NCBI GenBank assembly: GCA_963576785.1
Contig: OY756139.1
Location: 1,240,001-1,304,000, forward strand
Length of the DNA: 64,000 nt
DNA from: Chlorophyllum brunneum
Lineage: Eukaryota; Basidiomycota; Agaricomycetes; Agaricales; Agaricaceae
Direction: 5' to 3'
In this document: piece by piece, positions 44,638 to 56,991 of the stretch
How the letters are laid out: every line of letters starts with the position of its first letter
Numbering within the stretch: the stretch's first letter is position 1
Translations under genes and position numbers: made by a program
Notes under the pieces: generated by a model
The model's database searches: none
The model's input: the letters and a program-made list of their open reading frames with translations, nothing else
What the model was told of the DNA's origin: nothing

Positions 44638-47119
44638 ATGGTGTCTCCTTTACATGTGGCCGCAACTCTCGGGTTGTTGTTCATTCTACATAGAGCCATT
44701 GAAGCGCTCAGGATACATCGCTCGGTTGGGTATGTGTCTCGAACCTTCCTTCGACCGACACCCTCTTGAACCACTGCAAGGTATCTCCCGGGCCGTCAAT
44801 CCCTCCTTGGTGTTCGAAGCATACTGTATTACATCTTGCCGCAGATTAATGGCATCAAATTCAGCAGAAATTCGTTATTTAACGAGGGCCACAAAAGTGC
44901 GCTTCTTTTTTTAGCACCTGGCCGTGCGATTCACATTTCCAAGCCTTTGAACAATTTGGATGGGACGCATACTCAGCCGTTTGTGCTTCCGTTATATCCG
45001 CACGGTATCCAATCGAATAGCTAACCTTGTAGATGACCTTTTGGCCCAAGTTACAACATAATATCTACATAGCCGACGCTGCAGCCATCAAAGTAAGTTT
45101 ACTTTACATCCCACCCGTGCTTTGTCCCATGACAACGAATCAGGACATAGCGGTGACCCGCCGTTTTCCAAAACCCGTCCAGATTTACGAGGTTATCAAT
45201 CTGTATGGTCATAACATCATTTCGAGTGACGGAGAACTGTGGAAAAAGTATAGGAAGATTTCTGGCCCATCATTTTCGGAGGTGAGCCCTTTAGTCTCAT
45301 GACGGCATCGACTCAGCTGCGTGATCAGAAAAATAACAGATTGGTTTGGGAGGAGACTCTCCGAATTGTCGATGACTTGATAGAAAACGTTTGGAATAAT
45401 GGGGATGCAGTCGTGGATCACGGGGTAGACATAACACTACCGGTCAGTCCAATTTAGTCCAAGTTCCCGGATACCAACATTACAGGCTGGAATACGACGT
45501 TTTTAGTTAGCTTTACTCGTGATTGGCGCTGCGGGTGAGTATCTTACGGTCCCTTCGATCATGCAGTAGTGCTGAACGCAGTACTGCGTAGGCTTCGGAC
45601 AAAGAGTGGCCTGGGAGGACAACGAGAGCGCAAAGCCAGGGAACCATCAGCTCACATTTCGAGATGCCTTGCACACAACTGCCTCGAATCTTGTCTCCAG
45701 TTTCGCTCTCCCAAATTGGGTCAAGTCGTTACCACATCCTCGGTTGAGGAAAATCCAGCTGGCGACCGACGAGCTAAGAGTGAGTGATGATTTTCCCTCG
45801 ATTTGCAAGGTTATAAATTAAGGAACCAACCGGTGCTGGGCGTTTACAGGCTTATATGCACGAGATGATCAGAGACCGTCAAGCTTCCGAGGTTCAAGAT
45901 AAGCATGATCTATTTAGTAGCCTCATTCATGCCAACAAGGAGGAACTTGAAGGAGTTAATCTCACTGAGGACGAGTTGATGGGTGCGTTCTCTCTCCACG
46001 CGTTCATCTACGTTATCACTAAGAAAGTATACAGGAAATATTTTCGTATTCTTGGTGGCTGGACATGAGGTATCTTAGCCATTTTTTGGCCACCATACCA
46101 ACCGACCCTGATTGCCTGACGCAAAGACGACCGCACATACCCTCTCTTTTACGTTTGCTCTATTGGCTTTATACCCAGAGGTTCAAGAGAAAATGTTGAA
46201 ACACATCAGAAGTGTCGTACCTGACGGTCGAAGACCTGTAAGTTCGCTTCGGAGATCTAGATTTCATGAAGTTCCTTAATTTCCTCTCCACAGACTTACG
46301 AAGATATTCCCAACCTGCCTTATGTCATGGCGTATGTTTTCAAATAGGTTACGGGTGGTCACCCAATCCTTCTGAACCCCTCTTTTATCAGTGTTTACAA
46401 TGAGTCCCTCCGGCTATTCTCGCCCGTGCGTACCGCAATTGTGAGGTGAAACTAGCAACGCCGACGGTTTTTTAGGTCTCCCAGGTCACCAAAAAGGCGC
46501 CCGAGGATACATCTATTATAGTTGGCAACTGCTACAATGACGAACAAAAAAGAATTCCCATACCCAAAGGAACGCAGCTTACGATTCATGTTCCAGGTGT
46601 TCAAAGAAATCGTGAGCCTTTTTCCGGATGCACCTATAATCCTCTGATTTCCATAATAGCGAGATATTGGGAAAACCCCGACGAGTTTCTTCCGGAGCGG
46701 TTCTTGGGTGATTGGAACAAAGACGCTTTGGTTGCATTCTCTGTTGGTACGCCTAATTTTCCGATATCAAAGGAACACTGTTGATCATCCACCCCTTCGC
46801 AGGTCCACGGGCTTGCCTTGGAAGGAAGTACGTCGTCGTTTTTGGCCTCCAGTATCCTAAGTGACATGCTTTGTTAGGTTCAACGAGACCGAAGGCGTAG
46901 CAGCTCTCACTTCTATCATCAGTCAATACAAAATTGAGATTCAAGATGAGCCTCAATTCAAGCACGAGTCATTGGAGGAACGCCGCGCTCGTATTTTGAC
47001 TACCCAGGTGGTGCTGACACTGTCGTGAGTAGGCTTTACCCATAGTCACAGACACTTTTTCATGCCCTGCTTCTAGCCCAAAGCGCTTGCCTTTGGTTTT
47101 TCAGAGGCGGTCTAACTAA
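44638..47119 (+). CDS. cytochrome P450 monooxygenase
   Basis: Eighteen exons with continuous frame, 519 residues; first exon 44638-44729, last 47077-47119. An N-terminal signal anchor (MVSPLHVAATLGLLFILHRA) holds it to the ER and is followed by a Pro-Gly hinge region. The I-helix motif AGHETTA (about residue 310), the ExxR motif NESLR, LPERF, and the haem ligand Cys in FSVGPRACLGRKF (about 453) are all present, so the enzyme should be active. It belongs to the expanded basidiomycete P450 families; I do not assign a CYP number. The neighbouring short-chain dehydrogenase is convergent, which fits but does not prove a shared oxidative pathway. Seventeen short introns make it one of the most split genes here. 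Confidence 0.93.
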
Positions 47120-48274
47120 ATATAATAGTTGGATGTAATATACAATTGATCATCTCGTGTGGGTGTCGATATGTTGAACCTCCTGATGTTAAAAGGTACA
47201 CCTGACAACCCAGCACCTCCGCAGATGTGTAAATTTGAGTGTAGCGGCAGGGAATTCTCGTTGTTGCTTTACATAGTAACTTTGAACTGAACACAATCGC
47301 GGTTCGAAAGGTACCGTATGTCTTGCGTCGAGCGGACTAGCTTAGAACGTACTGGAATTGCACGAACACAGCCGTCAAACCTCCAGTTTACTGTGCAGAT
47401 GAGTGCTCTTATTGATTCAGGCTCAGCCATGCCCTATGTACTCTTGATTACTCTTGGTATCCTCGGTGCTCTTGTCTGAACATTGCAGACAAGTCATTCA
47501 GTCGTGTCTGTACTCGCTTATTTCAGCTAACGGTCGATTCGCTTGTCGGTTCTCTTCTGAACCATCCAGCCTTTAGACAGTCGAAGTCATTATACAGCCA
47601 AATTAAATATCAGCCGTTGTCTTTCGCCACCCACCACATGATTGTCTGTTATTGGTATGGCTGGCGTTGATGGGTGATGGAAACGTAGGATTGGTCCAAG
47701 GTCAAAACCCGTGAATCATCGCTTTTTAGCCCTGGGTGTTCTAGATGCCGCCGATGTCTAATTGCCTCTGACCACAGATATACTGAGGGCGGTTGCGCCA
47801 CAGTGAGCTGGACAACCATCTGACCATTGAGCAATGGTTTACGTCCACGACCCGAAAGTTTTACGCTGGGCCACTCGGGGAGAGAGGACAGAAGCGAACA
47901 CACGATAAACGATATTCCACTGGACCGTGCTTTGGATTATTGGCTTAATAACAAATCGCTTTCGGCACAACCGGGCCATTACCTGCCACTACGCCTATCG
48001 CTAAACCAAATTCAGTTCAAGCATGAAGGACGCAAGGGTTGTGTACTAACGGCTGAGACGGGGTAGACTTTGGTGGAAGTCTCCCTACTCGTTTCCAAGT
48101 TTCTCATTCACGCATGGCTTACTTGGACTCAGGAGGCTGCCCCAATCTTCCACAGACACTTTGAGTGAAGCAGGCCCCAGACATGGATGATTTTCGAGAC
48201 TGGCAGTGCCATAATCAATGTATTGTTATAACGGGCAATACACCACGTCCGGTCAGGCGCGAGTGAAGTGGCCT
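47120..48274. other. 1.16 kb between convergent P450 and dehydrogenase genes
   Basis: Holds the 3' ends of both genes. No further coding exon, RNA gene or repeat is recognised. Confidence 0.5.
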
Positions 48275-49731
48275 TCATGCCCATCGTCCCGGAACAACTG
48301 GGTGAGAGGAAGATAGGCCTCCATCGACAGCGAAGTTTTGGCCATTGACGTAGCTTGAATCATCTAGAAGAATCGCGTGATACACTAAATCAACAAAGAG
48401 AGATCAATCGTACCCGAAGCCAAAAACAGTGCAGCATTGGCAATTTCTGGTGGGATAATAAATTTATCGTTCCCGGTGCTGAGGGAAGGAAATAGGCTTG
48501 CCTTCGGGAACGCCAAAGCGACCAAGAGGGTTCAGCTGGCCAAGCTTACTAGCTGTTCCACGCTGACGGGCGTAATCGAAGGTGAAAGTAGTCATACCAG
48601 TTTCGATGAGCCCCGGGCAGATAGAGTTCACTCGAACATCAGTCTTCTGGAGTTGATACGCAGAAGTCTTAGCCATCGAGTTGACGCTGTTCTTGAGATG
48701 AGCACAACTGCGGACCGACCGACAACATTATATCAAAAACTCACGCAGCCTTACTTGCACTATCTGTGAACGTCAGCGACTTAAAAGCTCGAAATAGGGA
48801 AGGCGATGGTTACAGTCAATTGTACCAGCGCCAGAACGAATACCAGCAACTGTGGGTTGTTGTGAGCTTCTGGTGTTTCGTAAGGAAAGGGGAGCTACCG
48901 GAAGCCGTGAGGATAATGCTACCACCGCTGTGGTCCTTGCCCACCGCCGGATTGGGCTTGAGCATTGCGATTGAAGCATGCTTGATAGCGAGGAAACACC
49001 TGAAATTGAAATTAGCAGAGCTTCATGGCAATATGGCGTCGTTCATTCACGAAAGGGCGTTAACCCGCATGGTCTCCATGAAGAGCTCTTTGGAAGTATC
49101 ATGAAGCGGTTGTTTCGAAGCAGAGCCGGCCTGTCCGATGAGGTTTTTATGTTGGTATCCTGAGAGACAGTGGATCCGGACATACGTTTGCGAAGAACAC
49201 GTCGAGATGACCGTCTTCCTTCATTACCTGTTCACAGATCTCTTTGACAGCGACTTCGTCCGCTGCATCAGCTTGTTGTACGGTGACCTGGTGCACACCT
49301 CAGTAATAGTGATGAGCGAAGGATTGCCCATGGGTACCTTCACGTCTCGATATTTCTTCTCGATTGTTTCCTTGAGATTGGGGAGGTTTGTTCCATCGAA
49401 ATCGATCAGGTATAAGTGTTTTGCACCTGTCCGGAGTCAGACATCATGCATGACGGCCGTCACTATGCAAATCGGTCCATTACCTTCGTGGGCGAAGAGG
49501 ATAGCGGTCGCACGACTGAAGGGATCAGTGGTATTACAATGGTTAGTGTAAGAGCACATACCCAATCCCCTTCAGCGACCCTACACCAGTAATGACGCAG
49601 ACCTTGCCCTTCAACTTGGAGCCGCGTGGGGTTTTGTCAAGGTGTGACTGGATCTTCTGGATGCGTGCAAGGGTGTTTTTGTATGTTTCGTCGGGGGTTT
49701 TGGCGGTGGTGCGAACGTTGTTGTAGGACAT
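48275..49731 (-). CDS. short-chain dehydrogenase/reductase
   Basis: Eleven exons: 49731-49562, 49515-49484, 49426-49338, 49287-49186, 49130-49051, 48999-48899, 48849-48814, 48763-48745, 48686-48502, 48446-48414, 48363-48275, giving 311 residues. It is a classical SDR: cofactor loop TGVGSLKGIGRA (about 52-63), ANAG, and active-site YSASK at about 204-208. ICPGLIETGM and the C-terminal NGQNFAVDGG are also typical. An N-terminal extension of about 45 residues precedes the Rossmann fold. The intron after 48502 begins with GC (GAAG/GCAAGC), a GC-AG intron. Substrate unknown. It is divergent from the P5B ATPase (287 bp apart). Confidence 0.93.
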
Positions 49732-50018
49732 GATAGGGTGGAACACAAGATACGAGGGCAGGAGATTCCGGTCACACCAAGACGCCGGCCGGTCGGTCAG
49801 TCAACAAACCGAAAATACATTTTCTCTCAGGGGCGTCGGTGATCAGCGCTCAACCTCGAAGATGCATGCCAGCCTAATTCGGCTCCTCGACCGTTTTCGG
49901 TGTCACCCGTCCACGCCTAACTCATCTTTGCTCACCTCGGGCTCAATTTCCATTCGCTGACAAGCTGCATTCTTCCTCCAACAACGTTCTTCCAGACGTT
50001 TCGGGTGGCCCCTATGAG

Positions 50019-53000
50019 ATGTCGCCCATCGCGGGACCAAGCAACTATACCACCTATGACTACACAGAGGGAGCATCTGCAATCGACATCGACGAAGCCG
50101 TGGCCAACACCAAACGCTCGCGCAGGGATTCCCAGTACAGCTCATATTTTGACGATGAAGAGGGTGGTGCCATGTTCTCTGGTCCGGGACATTCTGTGAA
50201 CCCCAGCAGCGTGTCGCGCATGTCCAATTTGGAGCTCGGGAGGAGGAGCAGCGATAACTGGTCACGTACACGGAGGAAGAGCCATGACTCTCTTGGATCT
50301 CGGCGTTGGTTGGATAGGCGTTCGAGCAGGGATAGTCAGATTTCGCGGCAGTCGATGGTCCACGACATGGACCAGGGTGGAGCAGACGAGGAATCCTCTC
50401 TCCTGAGTGATGGAGAAAGAAGTGGGCGAAGTCGGGGCAGGAAACACCAGAAACCATTGTCTTCTCCGCAACGGCAGTCTGTTTTTGAAAACATTGTAAA
50501 CTTATTCGGCCGTCCAACCACCGCCGAACAATCAGAGCATCGCCGACTTTCAATCTCACAAAGGTCCTCAACAAGCCTACACTCACGGGGCAGTCGTCGA
50601 AGTTGGCGTACCGCCGGTGCTTCAGAACATGTACTGGACACTGATGAGGAGGTGGACGAGCGTTGGGGATATTCTTCCGCCGAAGAAGATGAATCTGAGG
50701 AGGAGCCTGTGGGTATCATGGGCGACAATGCCTCCATATCAGCAAGTATGCAGTACGACTCAGAACCCTCAACTCCGCCCCAGCCACCCCAGAACCTACC
50801 CCTCCTCACCATGGACTCTGTTTTCAACGGTGAAGCGCGTATCAATATGGATGTATCATTCACACTCCTTCATGCTCCACCTCCTGGTCCTCCTAGCAGG
50901 CAAACTATACATATTGCAGATGAAGACAGCACAATCCGCTTCATTGGGTATGGGGTCATATGGTGGCGCGCATGGTTGTGGAAGCTTGGCTGCGTTCTAT
51001 CCCTTGGCATCCTAGCATTGGTTGGACATTGGTTCCCCCGCTTATGGTTACGTTGGGTTGCCAGTGAAAAAGCATTCATCGACTCCACCAATGGATTTGT
51101 TGTCGTCGAGGTGTGTATCACGACACTTTCTCATTGATCCGTCTACTTATACAGGCCAAGTCGGCTTACAGGGCGATTACATTACTTCCCATCCGCGTTC
51201 TAGACTATCAATATCACATATCCACCGTATTTGCCCTCGATGTGTCGGTTGACCAGTGTACAGAGTTGTATAGGTCGACCCTGGAGCAAAAGATCGACGA
51301 GCACCTGGATTTCCCGGGAGGCGTTCTGAAGAAACTGCTGGTCGTCGACTACCGTTATACCCGCTATGCCCTTGACCCTCGAACTGGCTTGTTCAACACC
51401 ATCAAGTAAGGTTTCTCTTGACGTGGTGGCGATTTTACTAAATCTTCATACAAGGGAATGGCGTGACCCTGCATGGACAAGTGCGGGCGCCCTTCAAGGT
51501 GGATTGTTGGGTGGTATCGCTGAACAACGCAAAATCCTTTTTGGAAAGAATGAAATCGACATCGAAGGAAAATCTATACCTGCACTGTTGGTCGACGAGG
51601 TGTGTGTCTTCACTTTGCCCATGACACCACGTTCTAATGACCTGGAAGATCATTCATCCGTTTTATGTTTTCCAAATTGCCAGTATCATTCTTTGGTCTC
51701 TGGATGATTACTATTACTATGCCTTCTGCATTGCTCTCATATCAATCGTGAGCATAACCTCAACGCTCGTCGAGACTCGTAAGGTTGGTAGATTTCTCCT
51801 CTAACCACAGTCTGCTTTGACGGTTGTTCCAGACGATTGTCCGTATGCGTGAAATATCTCGATATGTATGCAAATTGGTCGTACTCCGGGGCGGAGAGTG
51901 TACGTATCACATACCCCTGAGTCCTGAAGGCGTAATGACACCCAACAGGGCTTGAACTTGATTCTATGGATCTGGTTCCCGGAGACGTCGTCAACCTGTC
52001 AGACTCGCAGTTTTCAATGGTGCCAGCTGATCTTTTCCTCCTCGTTGGTGATGCTATCGTGAATGAGAGTATGTTAACCGGCGAAAGTGTGCCTGTCAGC
52101 AAGGTTCCCATGAAAGATGATGACGTAAATATGTGGAAGGAGGAAAAGGAAGAAAATCCAAAGTGTTTTCTGTATGGGGGGACAAAGATCGTCAGGATTC
52201 GGGGATCATATAGTCAAGATGGGATCGGTAAACCTGCAACTGGGGTTGTCGCTCGAACGGGTGTGTTTACTTGTCTATCATCACCAGGGGACTTATAAGG
52301 AATACTTCTCTTTTGCTAGGGTTCAGCACCACCAAAGGAGCGCTCGTGCGGTCCATGCTTTTCCCAAAACCCATAGGTTTCAAGTTTTATCGTGACTCCG
52401 TCCGTTTTATTGAGGTTCTGGCTGGTATTGCTGGTATCGGTTTCTGTTACAGCGCAGTACAATTCGTTCAAATGAGGGTGATTCATTCATTGGGCACATC
52501 GCCACCTAGTACTAATCCATGGATATTAGGTGCCATTTCAGACTATAGTCATCCGGGCTTTGGATCTGATTACAGTGGTCGTGCCACCTGCTTTGCCTGC
52601 CACTCTCGCCATCGGAACCGGTTTTGCTCTCACTCGCCTTCGCAAACAGGGCATCTACTGTATTGCACCTAGCCGAGTCAACGTTGCCGGAAAAATTAAC
52701 GTGTGTTGTTTCGATAAAACTGGGACCCTCACCGAAGACGGGCTGGACATCCTTGGTGTGCGTGGTCTTGAGCGTAACATGCAGATGTTCGGCGAGTTGC
52801 TCGAGGACGTCCACGATCTCCCACTCGGCAATAGCAAAGCCTCGTTTTTACATGCACTTGCCACCTGCCATTCATTGAAGACTGTCGATAATGAGATTAT
52901 TGGCGATCCGTTGGATGCGAAGATGTTTGAGTTCACGAAGTGGACCTTGGAAGAGGGCCGTGTATCTGGAACTGGGGTGATCAAGTCAAAAGGCATGGTT

Positions 53001-55337
53001 ATCGAGCAGGCCGCGCTCGTGCAAACTGTTGTGAGACCGCCTGGATCAGCACAGTTTCGATTGGAAGATGCGCTCAAAGGTGCTGCAAAGGTTCGTGTTC
53101 CCGCTGACATACAGAATGAATAACTAAGATTTATGACGTTAGCATGCTCACTTCCTTGAATTGGGCGTGATACGGGCTTTCGAATTTGCATCCTCCTTGA
53201 GGAGGATGAGCGTCATTGTGAAGAGGTTGAAGAGCACTAGTATGGAAATTTATACGAAGGGTGCTCCGGAAGTCATGGCCGACATTTGCGCAAAGGAGTC
53301 CTGTATGGTTTCACTCGGCTTTAATTCCATATGCATTGCTAACAGCGCATCACCAGTTCCCCATGATTATGATGACCTCTTGTCGTACTATACTAGGCGC
53401 GGTTACCGTGTCATCGCGATGGCCGGGAAGAGTATTGAAGGTTTATCATGGTTGAAGGCGCAGCGTATGAAACGGTCAGTTCCGCACAGTGCAGTTGTCG
53501 AGAGACTATTCATGATTCCGCGTCTGAAGCGAACAAGCAGAATCTGGGTTGCGTTTCCTTGGCCTGATCATCTTCGAGAATAGATTGAAACCAGGGACTG
53601 CGCCAGCCATCCAGCAATTGCGAACAGCCCACCTCGCATGCAGGATGATTACTGGTGATAATCCGTTGACGGCTGTTAGCGTTGCCCGCGAATCTTCTTT
53701 GATCAATCAGGCTGCCCATGTCTTCGCACCATCTTTCAGTAGAGGTGGGTATCCGCGTCGGTGAACCTGAATTCTTTGAGCTCACTGTTCTTCCCCAGGC
53801 AACGTCTCTCTACCTTCGTCAAAAATAGAGTGGACCTCTATGGATGACCCTTTATGGAAGCTTGATCCATACAGTCTCAAGCCATTGACACCACCTCCCC
53901 ATCATACCGTTGAATCTGACGAGATCAATTATCAAGATTACTCTCTTGTAGTGAGTGGGGATGTGTTCCGGTGGATGATCAACTATGCACCTTTGGAGAC
54001 GTTGCAGCGCGTAAGTATTTGCTCCCCCAGAGGACAAAATAGGAGCCTGACACTTTTTAGATGCTCGTTAAAACACAAATTTTTGCTCGGATGTCACCTG
54101 ACGAAAAGAACGAAATTGTTGAGAGATTACAAACTCTGGGCTACACTGTCCTCATGTGTGGTGATGGAGCGAACGATTGTGCGGCTCTCAAAGCAGCGGA
54201 TGTTGGGATCTCGCTTTCAGAAGCAGAAGCCAGCGTTGCCGCGCCATTTACGACGACGACCCCCGACATAAGCTGTGTGATCGAGGTCATCAAGGAAGGA
54301 CGTGCTGCACTAGTCACGAGCTTCAGTTGCTTCAAATACATGTAAGTACTTGTCTCGAGTTACTGTGCACAGGTTCCTAATACTCCCAGGGCCCTATACT
54401 CTTTAATTCAATTCACTTCCGTGACGCTTCTATATTCTTTTGCCTCCTCACTTGGAGACTTCCAAGTACGTACGCCTATTCCCGAAACGTGTCAAATTTG
54501 GACTAACGAGGTATTCTGTTATCAGTTCCTCTATATTGATCTTTTTATCATCATACCAATTGCTGTTACCAGTGGGTTGGTTGTTATGATACGGCTTATA
54601 TGAGCTCATGATATCTCCTTTCTGTCCAGTGGGCCGTACATTGCCATACCCACGCATTTATCCAAAGCGTCCTACAGCGAGCCTGGTCTCGAAAAAAGTA
54701 CTTGCTAGCATTATTGGGCAAATATTTATTACAAGTGGTTTCCAACTGTGGGGATACTTGTGGATACGAACACAACCATGGTATTCAGGTGTCCACGTAA
54801 ATGGTGCAGTTCTAACATTGTGCAGGTATACACCTCCCCCGGAAAATGATCCCTCTTCAGAAGGCAACAACCTCGAGTCAACAAATTACGAAAATACGGT
54901 GTTATTCCTGATCTCCTGTTTCCAATATATCCTCGTAGCTGCCGTGTTTAGCATCGGTCCGCCGTATCGTAAATCCATGTGGACAAACGGTGCGTGAAAA
55001 GCAGACAACAAGCATCAGTGATGGAGTCTCTGACACGTATCAAATAGCCTGGCTGATGTTCTCGATGATTGTTTTGTCAGCCTTCAATGTACTGGTACTT
55101 GTAGCACCCCCAAGACCTCTTCAAGACTTGTTGACGCTGATGACACTCCCGATGCGGACAAAATTGACGCTGTTGGCTGTGGCAGCAGGTAATGTAGCAG
55201 TTTCACTGGCATTTGAGCAATGGGGATCGCAGAGCGTGGGCAGTGCAATAGGGGCTGTGGTGCGCTGGTGGCAGCGGGGGCGGAGGCGAGTATTGGGAGG
55301 GAAAGCATACAAGGCGGTTGAAGGAGGCATGCGGTAG
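50019..55337 (+). CDS. P5B-type P-type ATPase (Ypk9/ATP13A2-like)
   Basis: Eighteen exons with continuous frame, 1473 residues; first exon 50019-51110, last 55048-55337. P5B ATPases of vacuole or lysosome export polyamines to the cytosol and affect metal tolerance. Key motifs: PPALPA in membrane helix 4 (P5B type; P5A has PPELPM), TGES in the actuator domain, phosphorylated Asp in [12 protein letters not shown] (about residue 778), KGAPE, and [25 protein letters not shown] in the hinge. A disordered Ser/Arg-rich N-terminus of about 260 residues precedes the first helices. An intron at 54781-54825 is in frame without a stop and must be removed to restore the family spacing. An out-of-frame ATG lies 5 nt upstream of the start. 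Confidence 0.95.
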
Positions 55338-55739
55338 TTACCAGTTCAGCTGACAGAGTTTACGAATCATACATGTGTTCTGGGAAGTGTGGGATACGAA
55401 CTGTTGATGAAACGGTCCCGTCGTCTTGATGCTGGCGGTGGATGGTTGTCGAGAGACTGGCAGGATTGTTGCCAGGGCCGATGCCGGCCGCACAATGGGT
55501 GTGCGGAGTCTGAAATCCGGTGATGGAGGACTGTGAGGACCAGCGAGCCCGTTACATGGTGATCGGCTGTCTTTGTCTCCTTCATCGTCCTTTCCACTTC
55601 TTTTCTATCTTTTTTCTTTTCCTTCGAACGATTCCGCCCCGAGGGCACTTCCAGTCTTTTTTCTAATACCTTACACCCCTTTACTCGTCGAGAAACCGCT
55701 GGAATCGGGCTCTGCATCACTTACCACATCCTCATCGTC
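55338..55739. other. 402-bp promoter of the mucin-like gene
   Basis: Between the ATPase stop and the next start on the same strand. A long pyrimidine-rich tract lies at about 55567-55640. No other signal is recognised. Confidence 0.5.
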
Positions 55740-56991
55740 ATGCTCTTCCTGAAGTGCCCAACACAAATCGCTCTCTTTGCCGCTCTATACTCTTTCCTCT
55801 TGACCACCACCTATGCTTTGCCTTTGGGCGCTCGTCAGCAAAATGGGAGCCAGACTCTGACCACGGTTACCACCAAAATGACGTACGTTTATCCAGCCAT
55901 CTTCCTCGCTTGGAAACTAAACGGCACCCCAGCGACAATGGTCCAGTAACCGAAACATGCATGATTGTGCTCACGCCCGTGACAGACAACAATGGGCAAC
56001 AAGCTGTTCAGGAAGTCAAGACTTGCACCGTGCAGTTGGACTCGGTAACGAGCACCACCTCCTCGGCCTCTGGCACTTCCATTTCGACTACACCCGTCAC
56101 CGACTCTGCCCAGATCTCAGCAACATCCTCCACCACCACCCCTGTGCAAGTGTCAGCGACATCTTCAATCTTCGGTAGCTCATCCACCTTTGGTATTTCA
56201 ACCCCGTTCGACACTGGATCCGCTACGTCTGCATTCACTAGCTCCTCTGGTGCATCAAGCTCTACTCTTCCTAGTCCCTCCGACATATCAGGTTCTGTGT
56301 CAATCACGTCGGCAGCGCCGTCAGCATCAACATCAGGAGTAGTTTCTCCTAATGTGAGAAGCCGTATTTCTCTCCCGCTCTTGATAACTTAACGTCTCGA
56401 TAGCCTGTATCTACCGTGACACCCTTGTCCAGTTCTGCTTCAGTTACTTCGGCAGCACCATCAACTTCACAAACAAATATAGCTGTCTCAACCAATGTAA
56501 GAGTAACTTGTTCGGTCGACTCCCGTGGGCTGAACTAGCTATAGCCCATCTCGACTGTTACTCCAGCTCCCACCTCTTCAGGTGCAACCATCATCTCACT
56601 CTCGACATCGGCAACTCAAGAGTCGACTGGGACCACTGCCTCCGCTGGAGCTGAGAATAACACTTCATCAACAAACGTACCTTCAAGCACCTCGAGTGCC
56701 ACGAGTGGAACAGCCGCAGCCGCAGATTCATCGAATAGCAACTTCAGCATGCCAGGAAAGAAACTTTCGGTCCTCCCGATCGGTCTAGGCGTTTTCGCCG
56801 GTATCTCAGTGATTGCTCTCATCGTCGTCGGTCTCGTTACCTATGAACGCACGAAGTACCGCAAGGTTCTTACTCTACATCAACTACCTGTACTGTGCAA
56901 TTACTGATGCATCCTCGGCTGCTTTCAGGCGTTCAGGCAACGAAAACTTGCGGAATCAGGCGCCGCAATGGGATATGGCGGCATGACGTGA
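55740..56991 (+). CDS. Ser/Thr-rich single-pass cell-surface protein
   Basis: Five exons: 55740-55882, 55933-56353, 56404-56496, 56545-56865, 56929-56991, giving 346 residues. A signal peptide (about 1-30, ending TTTYALP) is followed by a short Cys-containing part (ETCMIV, VKTCTV) and a 200-residue Ser/Thr/Ala-rich stretch expected to be O-mannosylated. Then comes one membrane helix (PIGLGVFAGISVIALIVVGLVT) and a short basic cytoplasmic tail with YERTKYRKAFRQRK. The topology resembles Mid2/Wsc-type wall-stress sensors, but no WSC domain is present. Exons 3 and 4 begin with near-identical codons (PVSTVTP and PISTVTP). Function not assigned. Confidence 0.85.

Noticed and set aside
47285..47310. 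GGTTCGAAAGG resembling a tRNA T-loop
   Set aside because: No acceptor stem, D-arm or anticodon arm can be folded around it.
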